10,000 nucleotides of DNA from Asticcacaulis sp. (lineage in GTDB: Bacteria; Pseudomonadota; Alphaproteobacteria; Caulobacterales; Caulobacteraceae): contig NZ_JAIWNX010000124.1 in NCBI RefSeq assembly GCF_020217185.1, forward strand, positions 1 through 10,000, given 5' to 3'. The translations under genes and the position numbers were made by a program. Positions 1 through 6,792 of the stretch are shown here, one piece after another. The first letter of the stretch is position 1. Every line of letters starts with the position of its first letter. Below the pieces are notes generated by a model. The model did not search any database. It was given only the letters and a program-made list of their open reading frames with translations, and was not told the origin of the DNA.

Positions 1-1103
1 CTCGCGATGTTCCCTTGGCCAGAGGGTTTAATCAGTCGGTTACAGAGACTGATCTGGCCGCGTTTGTGGAGTGGACCTTTGAGGGAATGTGGGGCCCGTT
101 TCCCATTAAGGCGGACGCCGGCTTGAGGGTCATTGAGACCCATCAGAACTCTGAGTTTTATAATGAAGCCAATCTGGCTTCACCTTCGGCACCGCGTCTT
201 GAGACGGTATCGCGAAGATATGTAGATACGCTCCCAACGGCGAACATTGCATTGGAACTCAGCCCGACACAGGTCGTCCGATTGGGACTTGCCAAGGTCA
301 TGTCGCGTCCCCCTCTAACGAACATCGCGGCAGCAACGGCCCTGAACATTGGCGGAGGTTCCAGACAGGTCATTTCAGGCAATCCGCTAATCAAACCGAT
401 CCGAGGAGCCACGATCGATCTGGCTGCCGAGTGGTATCCCTCACGAGATCTCAATCTGTCGCTCGGCTCATTTTATAAGCACATCAGTACCTATATCCAA
501 AATTACTCATCCGTGGGGTCCTATGCCAGTACGGGGCTCTCGGAGACACTTCTTGAGAACACAGGCGCCGCTCCGTCCGATGATTTCCTCATCACCGAAG
601 TGATTAATACCCGCGGGGGGGAGGTGAACGGCCTCGAGTTCAATTTGCGCTGGCGGGCGCGAGGGGCAGGGAGTCTGTTTTCAGGTCTTGGCCTTGACCT
701 CAACTATACGCAAATAAAAAGTGACATCGAGTATTTCCTCGACGATCAGGGTCAACGTCGCCCTGTACACTTCGACTTGCTAAATTTGTCCCCGCGCACC
801 GCTCGCGCGACGCTTTTCTATCGCATTACTAACCTTGAAGCTCAGGTGACAGGCGTTCATCGTAGCGCCTATCTGACGAGCGTGCCCGGAGCACGAATAT
901 CAGATGCCGCAGGTGTCGATGGATCGTTCTACCTCAGCGCGGCGCTTGCGTACAAGATTACCCCCAGTTTGCACCTGCGCCTGGAAGGGCTCAATCTTAC
1001 AGACGAACCTTCTCGCACATGGGAGGGGCTGGAAACAAGGCGGCTCGTTGACGTTCAGTGGAGTGGCCGGACGGTTTCCCTCGGTCTCAATTACACCTTT
1101 TAG
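1..1103 (+). CDS. TonB-dependent receptor, C-terminal part (5' end outside window)
   Basis: This is the C-terminal part of an outer-membrane TonB-dependent receptor, which would import a ligand (here probably an oligosaccharide) using TonB energy. The reading frame is open to the left edge (first full codon at 3), so the TTG at 15 is not a real start; plug domain and signal peptide lie upstream. The visible residues are barrel strands typical of the Caulobacter/Xanthomonas receptor group: a KVMSRPPLTN segment, a GNPLIKPIRGATIDLAAEWY segment, GGEVNGLEFNLRWR, and near the end LEGLNLTDEPSRTW. The protein ends in ...LNYTF; a terminal Phe is the usual barrel-assembly signal. The same blocks occur in the same order in the receptor downstream, so the two are paralogues, but they are clearly divergent. 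This fragment has no cysteine and uses more AT-rich codons (ATA, AGA, AGT) than its neighbours. The ligand cannot be told from sequence. Confidence 0.93.
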   Translation, partial: RDVPLARGFNQSVTETDLAAFVEWTFEGMWGPFPIKADAGLRVIETHQNSEFYNEANLASPSAPRLETVSRRYVDTLPTANIALELSPTQVVRLGLAKVMSRPPLTNIAAATALNIGGGSRQVISGNPLIKPIRGATIDLAAEWYPSRDLNLSLGSFYKHISTYIQNYSSVGSYASTGLSETLLENTGAAPSDDFLITEVINTRGGEVNGLEFNLRWRARGAGSLFSGLGLDLNYTQIKSDIEYFLDDQGQRRPVHFDLLNLSPRTARATLFYRITNLEAQVTGVHRSAYLTSVPGARISDAAGVDGSFYLSAALAYKITPSLHLRLEGLNLTDEPSRTWEGLETRRLVDVQWSGRTVSLGLNYTF

Positions 1104-1188
1104 CTCCCTCATGGCTCCTGAGCGAAAAAAAACGTCTTCGGCATGTCGGAAATAAACAGTCCCCCGGTCTTATTAGGTAAGGCTGCGT

Positions 1189-1200
1189 GACACCGGTGTC
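1189..1200. promoter_or_regulatory. Perfect 12-bp palindrome, probable LacI-family operator
   Basis: GACACCGGTGTC is a perfect even palindrome with a central CG, the form expected of LacI-family repressor operators. It lies 60 bases upstream of the receptor start at 1261, inside the only non-coding gap between the two receptors. LacI-type regulators commonly control TonB-dependent receptors and sugar loci in Caulobacter and Xanthomonas. The regulator gene is not in this window, and I could not identify a confident -35/-10 pair beside the site. Confidence 0.55.
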
Positions 1201-1248
1201 TCGGTGCGATGCGACAGCCATTCTTGGGCGGCAACGAATAAATATCTC

Positions 1249-1254
1249 AGGGAG
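1249..1254 (+). promoter_or_regulatory. Ribosome binding site of the complete receptor
   Basis: AGGGAG lies 6 bases before the ATG at 1261. It fixes the start there rather than at the in-frame GTG at 1204, whose extra 19 residues would sit in front of an otherwise normal signal peptide. Confidence 0.75.
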
Positions 1255-1260
1255 AAACAA

Positions 1261-4200
1261 ATGAAATTAGCAAACACAGGGCCGCACGGCGGTCTGCGAG
1301 CGGCATTGCTTGCCAGTATATCGCTTGGGGCGTTAACGCTGATCGCGCCCGCTGTGGCGAGTGCGCAGGAGGCGAGCCCGGCCGCCGAGGAGCCGACGAC
1401 GGTTATCGTGACGGGTTATCGCGCCAGCCTGCAAAGCGCGCTGACGACCAAGCGCAAAGCCGACGTGATGATGGATGCCATTAATGCCGAGGACATTGCC
1501 GACTTCCCCGATGCCAACCTGGCCGAGTCTCTGCAACGCATCCCCGGTATCTCGATCGACCGCGACAATGGCGAAGGCCGCACGATCACCGTGCGCGGTC
1601 TGGGGGCTGACTTTACGCGCGTGCGTATCAACGGCCTCGAAGCCCTGTCCACGGCTGGGGCCAATGACGCCGGTTCCAACCCCAACCGCTCGCGGGCGTT
1701 TGACTTCAACACCTTTGCGTCTGAACTGTTCAACAGCCTGCGTGTGCGCAAAAGCTCGTCGGCCGAAACCGATGAAGGCTCGCTGGGCGCAACGGTTGAT
1801 CTGATCACCGGCCGTCCGTTCGATTACAAGAAGGATCAGTACGCCTTTTCGATTCAGGACGCCTATTACGACAATGGCGGTTTCCACAATCCGCGCGTCA
1901 CGGGGCTGATCTCGAAGCGCTGGGCGGATGGCAAGCTGGGCTTCCTCGCTTCGGTGGCCTATTCCGAGCGTGACTCAGAGAACGATCAGTACCGCCGCGG
2001 TATTGGTCAGTCGGAATATCTGTATCGGAACGCCACTTGGCTGACCAATGAAATACCGATGCGGGCAGGCTTCTCTGCGCCCGCAGGTACGACCTTCCCG
2101 GCGACCACTCTCACCGATGGCGGTTTGTGCCCCGGTACCACGACGCCAGTGCGTCCGGCGGGCTTTACCTGTCCGTTGCCTATATCGAACACCAACTATG
2201 CCAATGCGGTCACGGGTTCCGATCAGACCGCTTACAATTTGCTACATAATCCACTCAATGCGTCCTTGGTTCGTATTCCGGCTCTGGGCTCAATTGAACA
2301 GCAGGACCTGCATCAGGAACGTCTGGGGATAACCGCCTCGTTCCAGATGCAGCCGAACCCCAATACGCGCGTTTCGATCGATGGCTTGTATTCCAAGTTC
2401 CGCAATGAGAGCACCATCTATCAGGTGTCATCGGTGGGCCTGAACCGCGATAATACCAATGCGGGTTATGGGACTGCGTTGAACGATGCCTCAAAAGCAG
2501 CCACAAGCAATACGGGCACCAATCCCGGTACGGCTCTGAGTCTGGCCAACCGCCGGGCGCTTTATCCCGGCACCTGTACACGGCAGGATGCCACAGACGT
2601 GCGCGCGGCCATCGACTGTGGTCAGACCCTGAATGGTACGACGCTCGTTTCGGGCACCGCCTTCTCGTACAATCCGAACAACCTCGACCCCTACGATTAC
2701 TACAATGCAGAGTTCGTCAATGGTACGCGGAATCCGGGTTACGTGGCCTCTACCGATCTGCTGGGCTTCCGTGACAAGCTGATCGGGCGTCAGGCCACGG
2801 ACGTGCTGGCGGCCAATGTGTCGAATGGCGTGGCAGACTATCTGGTGCTGCGTAACGTCGATTGGCGCTCAGGCGCTGACCGCAATTTCTATACCACGGA
2901 ATTCAAACAGCTTTCGTTCAACCTGAATCAGAAGTTCACCGATCGCCTGACGGGGGATTTCACCCTTGGCGCGTCGGAGTCCTACAACGAAAACCAGGGT
3001 CTGCTGGTCGAATTCAACCGCATGGACTCGCCGGAAAGCTTTGTCTTTGACGAACGCGGCGGCGGCGAGATGCCGGTGTTTAACCTCGGTTTCAACGCGG
3101 CTGATCCCGCCAACTGGGGCATGGTCAAGGGCTTCTCGGCCATCCGCCACTACCAGCGTTTTGTGACCAACAAATATGCCGGCGCCAAGGCCGATTTTGG
3201 CTATGAACTGAACGAAAATCTGTCGCTCAAGTTCGGTGTCACCTCGCGCAAGTACGACTTCCAGACCAACCTGCTGGAGCGGGAAAGCGACCTGCTCAAC
3301 CCGACCGAAAAGGAAGCCAAGGTCTCTGTGGCGTCTCTAGGCCGCGTAGTTCAGTTCGGGCAGGGGCTGGATGTGCCGGGCGGTACGACGACCTCGTTTT
3401 TCGCCCCGTCCATCGAAGGCTTCAATTCGGTGTTCGACTTCACCTGTAACTGTATCAACAAGTGGGGCGACTGGCGCATTCACGGCAAGCGCAACGGTGG
3501 CCGCGAAAACTTCAAGGTGCAGGAGCGCAGCGAAGGCGGCTATCTGCAACTCAACTTCGACTACGATGTGTTGGGCGGCAACGTCTTCGGTAATATCGGC
3601 GTGCGTCAGGTCAAGACGGACCTGACTTCCTACGGCAACACTTCGGGTGGGCGTCCAATCACCGGGCGCAACGAATATACCGACACACTGCCTTCGTTTA
3701 ACGTGGCCTGGCAGGTCGTCCCGAACGTCTATCTGCGCGCCGCTGCGGCCAAGGTGATGGCGCGTCCGCTTCTGGGCAATCTGTCGCCGTCCATCACCGC
3801 CATCAGCATCCCCACCACGGGAGGTGTTACGGGCGCGACCTTGACCATCGGTAACCCGAAGCTGCAACCCTTCCGCGGCAAGACCTACGACCTGTCGGCG
3901 GAATGGTACTTCGCCAAGGGTGGGCTGCTGTCGATGGCGGTATTCAAAAAGGACATCGCTTCCTATCCGCAGACGGTTCTGTTCTCGGCTCCGCTGTCGA
4001 ACTTCCTGTCGGCGGAGGATCTGGCGACCCTGAAGCTTCAGTTCAATACCGGGTCGATCGCGGACAATGCGCGACTGGCCTATATTGACGCCAATGGCGA
4101 AGCGACAGCGCGTCAGTTCCGCGATGCGCCCGGCGGCACGCTGGAAGGCTGGGAATTCAGCTATCAGCAGGACTTCACCTTCCTGCCGTGGATTCTCAAA

Positions 4201-4689
4201 AACACCGGTGTGCAGTTCAACATGACGCATATCGATTCCAAGCTAACCTATATTCTGGACCCCGGCACCGCGACCGTGGCCCCGACCTTTGGTAACGGGC
4301 CGTGGCTGGGGGCGTCACCCGACGCCATCAACCTGACCCTCTACTATGAAACGGATATGTTCAGCGCCCGCGTCTCGATGGCCAAGCGCGAAGGCTATTA
4401 CACCACCTATCCGTTGGCCGCGGGTTCGTGTTCGCCGGGCCTGAACAGCGATGGTACCCCCTGTAACTCGCCGCTGATCAACGATTTTGCTGGCTCTTTG
4501 CCGACGCAAAACGTTGACTTCTCGATGAGCTACAAGCCGACCAAGCGTCTGACCATCACGCTCGAAGGTCTGAACATGACCAATGAAACGACCAACCGTT
4601 TCGGTTATGGCGCCACCAGCCAGACCGTGGTCAGCCAGTACGGCTCGACCGGCCGTCAACTGACGCTGGGCGTGCGGTACAAGTACTAA
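1261..4689 (+). CDS. TonB-dependent receptor, complete (1142 aa)
   Basis: This is an outer-membrane TonB-dependent receptor, presumably importing pectin-derived oligosaccharides given the downstream enzymes. A Sec signal peptide ends around residue 35 (APAVASA, then QEAS). A TonB-box-like stretch TTVIVTGYRAS (about 46-56) follows, and then the plug, with DFPDANLAESLQRIPGISID (about 81-100), a VRGLGADFTRVRINGLE block (about 111-127) and EGSLGATVDLITGRP (about 172-186). The remaining roughly 900 residues are the barrel, ending in LEGLNMTNETTNRF and ...GVRYKY with a terminal aromatic residue. The length and motifs match the long Xanthomonas/Caulobacter receptor type. Eight cysteines fall in four close pairs (290/304, 439/453, 729/731, 1057/1068), probably in surface loops. 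The start is set by the AGGGAG site at 1249. A palindrome at 1189-1200 probably marks regulation, and a terminator lies about 155 bases after the stop. Family assignment is secure; the substrate is inferred only from context. Confidence 0.96.
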   Translation: MKLANTGPHGGLRAALLASISLGALTLIAPAVASAQEASPAAEEPTTVIVTGYRASLQSALTTKRKADVMMDAINAEDIADFPDANLAESLQRIPGISIDRDNGEGRTITVRGLGADFTRVRINGLEALSTAGANDAGSNPNRSRAFDFNTFASELFNSLRVRKSSSAETDEGSLGATVDLITGRPFDYKKDQYAFSIQDAYYDNGGFHNPRVTGLISKRWADGKLGFLASVAYSERDSENDQYRRGIGQSEYLYRNATWLTNEIPMRAGFSAPAGTTFPATTLTDGGLCPGTTTPVRPAGFTCPLPISNTNYANAVTGSDQTAYNLLHNPLNASLVRIPALGSIEQQDLHQERLGITASFQMQPNPNTRVSIDGLYSKFRNESTIYQVSSVGLNRDNTNAGYGTALNDASKAATSNTGTNPGTALSLANRRALYPGTCTRQDATDVRAAIDCGQTLNGTTLVSGTAFSYNPNNLDPYDYYNAEFVNGTRNPGYVASTDLLGFRDKLIGRQATDVLAANVSNGVADYLVLRNVDWRSGADRNFYTTEFKQLSFNLNQKFTDRLTGDFTLGASESYNENQGLLVEFNRMDSPESFVFDERGGGEMPVFNLGFNAADPANWGMVKGFSAIRHYQRFVTNKYAGAKADFGYELNENLSLKFGVTSRKYDFQTNLLERESDLLNPTEKEAKVSVASLGRVVQFGQGLDVPGGTTTSFFAPSIEGFNSVFDFTCNCINKWGDWRIHGKRNGGRENFKVQERSEGGYLQLNFDYDVLGGNVFGNIGVRQVKTDLTSYGNTSGGRPITGRNEYTDTLPSFNVAWQVVPNVYLRAAAAKVMARPLLGNLSPSITAISIPTTGGVTGATLTIGNPKLQPFRGKTYDLSAEWYFAKGGLLSMAVFKKDIASYPQTVLFSAPLSNFLSAEDLATLKLQFNTGSIADNARLAYIDANGEATARQFRDAPGGTLEGWEFSYQQDFTFLPWILKNTGVQFNMTHIDSKLTYILDPGTATVAPTFGNGPWLGASPDAINLTLYYETDMFSARVSMAKREGYYTTYPLAAGSCSPGLNSDGTPCNSPLINDFAGSLPTQNVDFSMSYKPTKRLTITLEGLNMTNETTNRFGYGATSQTVVSQYGSTGRQLTLGVRYKY

Positions 4690-4700
4690 ATTCGGCGGCT

Positions 4701-4718
4701 ATCCCTGTTCGCAGGGAT
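4701..4718 (+). other. Hairpin with UUCG loop just after the receptor stop
   Basis: ATCCCTG and CAGGGAT form a perfect 7-bp stem around a TTCG tetraloop, 11 bases after the stop codon. No T-run follows directly (the T7 run at 4745-4751 is 26 bases further on), so it is not a standard intrinsic terminator. A role in protecting the 3' end of the receptor mRNA is possible but inferred. Confidence 0.5.
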
Positions 4719-4842
4719 CGCTCTGTTCAGGCTCAGGCGACGCGTTTTTTTCTGCGTTTGTAAATACGGGTGCCGTTTACACTCCCTGTGGCGGCACCTT
4801 TCAACTGACATCTGAGGGAAACCTGAGCCCCCTCGTTTGTAC

Positions 4843-4881
4843 AGGGCAGGTGTAAGATAACCTTATCGCCTGCCCTTTTTT
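4843..4881 (+). terminator. Rho-independent terminator
   Basis: AGGGCAGG (4843-4850) pairs with CCTGCCCT (4869-4876), directly followed by a run of six T (4876-4881; the first T also closes the stem). The 18-base loop can form an inner TAAG/CTTA stem. GC-rich stem plus T-run is the textbook intrinsic form. It probably ends the receptor transcript and separates the receptor from the enzyme operon. Confidence 0.85.
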
Positions 4882-4914
4882 CGTCTCTGGTTCAATATCC
4901 GTGAACGGGATGCC

Positions 4915-5010
4915 AGAGCGGGATGATTTTAAATCGAAGCGTCATCCCGCTCTAAATTTCTGTTTTGTCGAGATATTTTGTCGAAAGCCGCTCACACTTT
5001 TCGACATATC
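4915..5010. repeat. Two-stem palindromic intergenic repeat
   Basis: The first stem is perfect: 12 bases AGAGCGGGATGA (4915-4926) pair with TCATCCCGCTCT (4942-4953) across a 15-base loop. The second stem pairs GATA plus TGTCGAAA (4972-4975, 4979-4986; TTT bulged) with TTTCGACA plus TATC (4999-5006, 5007-5010) across a 12-base loop. The layout and wording, including the ACCGCT/CACAC-like second loop, resemble dispersed intergenic repeats I recall from alphaproteobacterial genomes, so I call it a repeat rather than an operator. Only one copy is present in this window. It follows the terminator and precedes the enzyme operon leader. Confidence 0.55.
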
Positions 5011-5140
5011 GCCCTAACGTGGTGTGGACCAACAGAGGTCAACCCTGTTTGGCAAAGCCGTAAGGGTGAGGTGGGCGTAATACACCGCTAAGCAAATCAA
5101 ACGCGTGCCCTTGAGGCTTCGGCCATGTCCCTGTCGAGCG

Positions 5141-5150
5141 GGAAGGAAGG
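5141..5150 (+). promoter_or_regulatory. Ribosome binding site of the GH43 gene
   Basis: The purine run GGAAGGAAGG ends 5 bases before the ATG at 5156. It supports that start over the in-frame GTG at 5105, whose product would begin with a Cys/Arg-rich stretch unlike a signal peptide. Confidence 0.75.
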
Positions 5151-5155
5151 TGAAA

Positions 5156-6769
5156 ATGATCAGTACCCGGCGTAACACAATGAAGGCTCTCGGCCTCGGC
5201 GCATTCCTGTTCGGTGCGCCCGGAGCGGTGGCGGCCGCCCCGCAGGCCAAGCCTGCGACATGGCCTAAGGGCATTGAGGGCCAGCGTCAGCCGGATCTGG
5301 GTGACGGCACCTTCCTCAACCCGATCATGGCTGGGGACCATCCCGATCCGTCGATCCTGAAGGACGGTGACGATTACTATATGACGTTTTCAACCTTCGA
5401 TGCCTATCCGGGTCTGGTGATCTGGCATTCGAAGGACCTCGTCAACTGGCGTCCCATCGGTCCGGCTCTGACCCGCAATATCGGCTCGGTCTGGGCTCCG
5501 GAACTGTGCAAGCACAAGAGGCGTTATTATCTGTACATCCCGACCAAGAGGACCTCGGCACCGGGCTCCAAGACCACCTCATGGGTGATCTGGGCCGACC
5601 GTATCGAGGGGCCGTGGTCCGAGCCGATCGACCTCGACCTGCCCAACCATATCGACCCCGGCCATGCGGTGGGCGAAGACGGGTCGCGCTGGTTGTTCCT
5701 GTCGGGCGGTGATCGCGTGCGGCTGTCGGACGACGGTCTGTCGAAAGCCGGTGAGGTCGAGCACGTCTATGATCCGTGGCGCTATCCGTCCGACTGGATC
5801 GTTGAAGGCTTTGCCCCGGAAGGGCCAAAGATCACGCGGCACGGTCAGTATTATTACATGATCCTGGCTGTCGGGGGCACGGCTGGCCCGCCGACCGGGC
5901 ACATGGTCATTGCGGCGCGCTCGAAATCGATCAACGGGCCGTGGGAACACCACCCGCGCAATCCGCTGGTACGCACGACGTCCGCGGAAGAAAAGTGGTG
6001 GTCGCGCGGCCACGCCACGCTGGTCGAAGGACCGGCGGGCGACTGGTGGGGCGTCTATCACGGCTATGAAAACGGCTTCTGGACGCTGGGGCGGCAGACC
6101 CTGCTGGCCCCGGTAACGTGGTCAAAGGACGGTTGGTTTGATTTCGGCGGCGGGGACCTGTCGCAGCCCATAAAGAAGCCCAAGGGTGGCAAACCGCATG
6201 GGTTTCAGCCTTCGCACGGGTTTGCCCTGTCGGACGACTTTACGACGGATAAGTACGGCATCCAGTGGAACTTCTTTAACCCGTCGCCGGACGAGAAAAG
6301 CCGTATCCGCCGCGAAAACGGTGTGCTGCATCTCAGGGCGGTGGGTGAAGCGCCCAGCTCCGGCGCGCCGCTGATCACCATAGTCGGTGATCCCGCCTAT
6401 GAGATCGAGATGGATATCGAGATCGACGAGGGCGTGCGCGCCGGCCTGCTGCTGTTCTATGACACCAAACTCTATTGCGGTCTGGGGTTTGATGGCAAAA
6501 ACTTCGTCACGCATCAGTATGGCATCGAACGCGGGCGTCCGGCCAATCCGCACGGCCGCCGGATGTTCATGCGCCTGCGCAACGACCGGCATATTGTGAC
6601 CTTTGACACCTCGTCTGATGGTCAGACCTGGCGGCGTTTTGACCGCGGCATGGAGGTGTCAGGCTATCACCACAATGTGCGCGGCGGCTTCCTGATGCTC
6701 AAACCGGGCTTCTACGCCGCCGGGCAGGGCGAGGCACGCTTTCGCAACTTCCGCTACCGGGCGCTGTAA
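5156..6769 (+). CDS. Exported GH43 glycosidase with C-terminal beta-sandwich (537 aa)
   Basis: This is a glycoside hydrolase family 43 enzyme, an inverting five-bladed propeller acting on arabinose-, xylose- or galactose-containing side chains. The N-terminus has a twin-arginine-like signal (TRRNTMK at 4-10, hydrophobic stretch, AVAAAPQ about 24-30). The three catalytic acids fit the family: the base D64 in GDHPDPSIL, the pKa-modulating D167 in HIDPGHAVGEDG, and the general acid E222 in APEGPKITRHGQYYY. From about residue 355 a second domain (FALSDDFTTDKYGIQWNFF, then RAGLLLFYD and ...FRNFRY) resembles the beta-sandwich found after the propeller in beta-xylosidase-like GH43 proteins. Family members include arabinofuranosidase, beta-xylosidase and galactosidase; sequence alone does not choose between them. 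The pectin esterases downstream suggest trimming of arabinan or other rhamnogalacturonan side chains. It is the first gene of the probable enzyme operon and is followed after 23 bases by the acetylesterase. Confidence 0.9.
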   Translation: MISTRRNTMKALGLGAFLFGAPGAVAAAPQAKPATWPKGIEGQRQPDLGDGTFLNPIMAGDHPDPSILKDGDDYYMTFSTFDAYPGLVIWHSKDLVNWRPIGPALTRNIGSVWAPELCKHKRRYYLYIPTKRTSAPGSKTTSWVIWADRIEGPWSEPIDLDLPNHIDPGHAVGEDGSRWLFLSGGDRVRLSDDGLSKAGEVEHVYDPWRYPSDWIVEGFAPEGPKITRHGQYYYMILAVGGTAGPPTGHMVIAARSKSINGPWEHHPRNPLVRTTSAEEKWWSRGHATLVEGPAGDWWGVYHGYENGFWTLGRQTLLAPVTWSKDGWFDFGGGDLSQPIKKPKGGKPHGFQPSHGFALSDDFTTDKYGIQWNFFNPSPDEKSRIRRENGVLHLRAVGEAPSSGAPLITIVGDPAYEIEMDIEIDEGVRAGLLLFYDTKLYCGLGFDGKNFVTHQYGIERGRPANPHGRRMFMRLRNDRHIVTFDTSSDGQTWRRFDRGMEVSGYHHNVRGGFLMLKPGFYAAGQGEARFRNFRYRAL

Positions 6770-6792
6770 CGCCGGGAGAAGAAAAAAATCTC

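Larger units (their letters stand above)
4690..5155 (+). other. 466-base intergenic region between receptor and enzyme operon
   Basis: I see no credible gene here; ORFs on the minus strand reaching into it are shadows of the GH43 gene. From left to right it holds a short UUCG-loop hairpin, a weaker inverted repeat (GGTGCCG at 4769-4775 with CGGCACC at 4792-4798), a rho-independent terminator, a two-stem palindromic repeat, and about 145 bases of GH43 leader. The leader contains a small possible stem-loop (ACCCT 5042-5046 with AGGGT 5063-5067, enclosing GGC-AAA-GCC). Because a terminator precedes it, a promoter for the enzyme operon should lie between about 4882 and 5140. I could not pick a convincing -35/-10 pair. 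Confidence 0.6.

Noticed and set aside
1121..1131. GAGCGAAAAAAAA run as a minus-strand terminator
   Set aside because: Only a very short GCTC/GAGC stem adjoins the A-run and no minus-strand gene approaches it.
1204..1260. Extended N-terminus of the receptor from GTG 1204
   Set aside because: The extension lacks a ribosome binding site and would precede a normal signal peptide; ATG 1261 has a good one.
4202..4211. ACACCGGTGT, a shorter copy of the upstream palindrome
   Set aside because: It lies deep in receptor coding sequence (Asn-Thr-Gly-Val codons), lacks the outer bases, and is likely chance.
3337..4230. Minus-strand ORF of 297 codons inside the complete receptor
   Set aside because: It lies wholly inside a well-supported receptor gene, is rich in Arg/Gln/Val as expected of antisense frames, and shows no recognisable domain.
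4739..4757. T7 run near 4745-4751 as a second terminator
   Set aside because: Only a 4-bp ACGC/GCGT pairing flanks it and the run is in the loop, so it is not a terminator structure.
4769..4798. GGTGCCG/CGGCACC inverted repeat as a terminator
   Set aside because: The 7-bp arms are separated by 16 bases and followed by only TTTC; the structure at 4843-4881 is a far better terminator.
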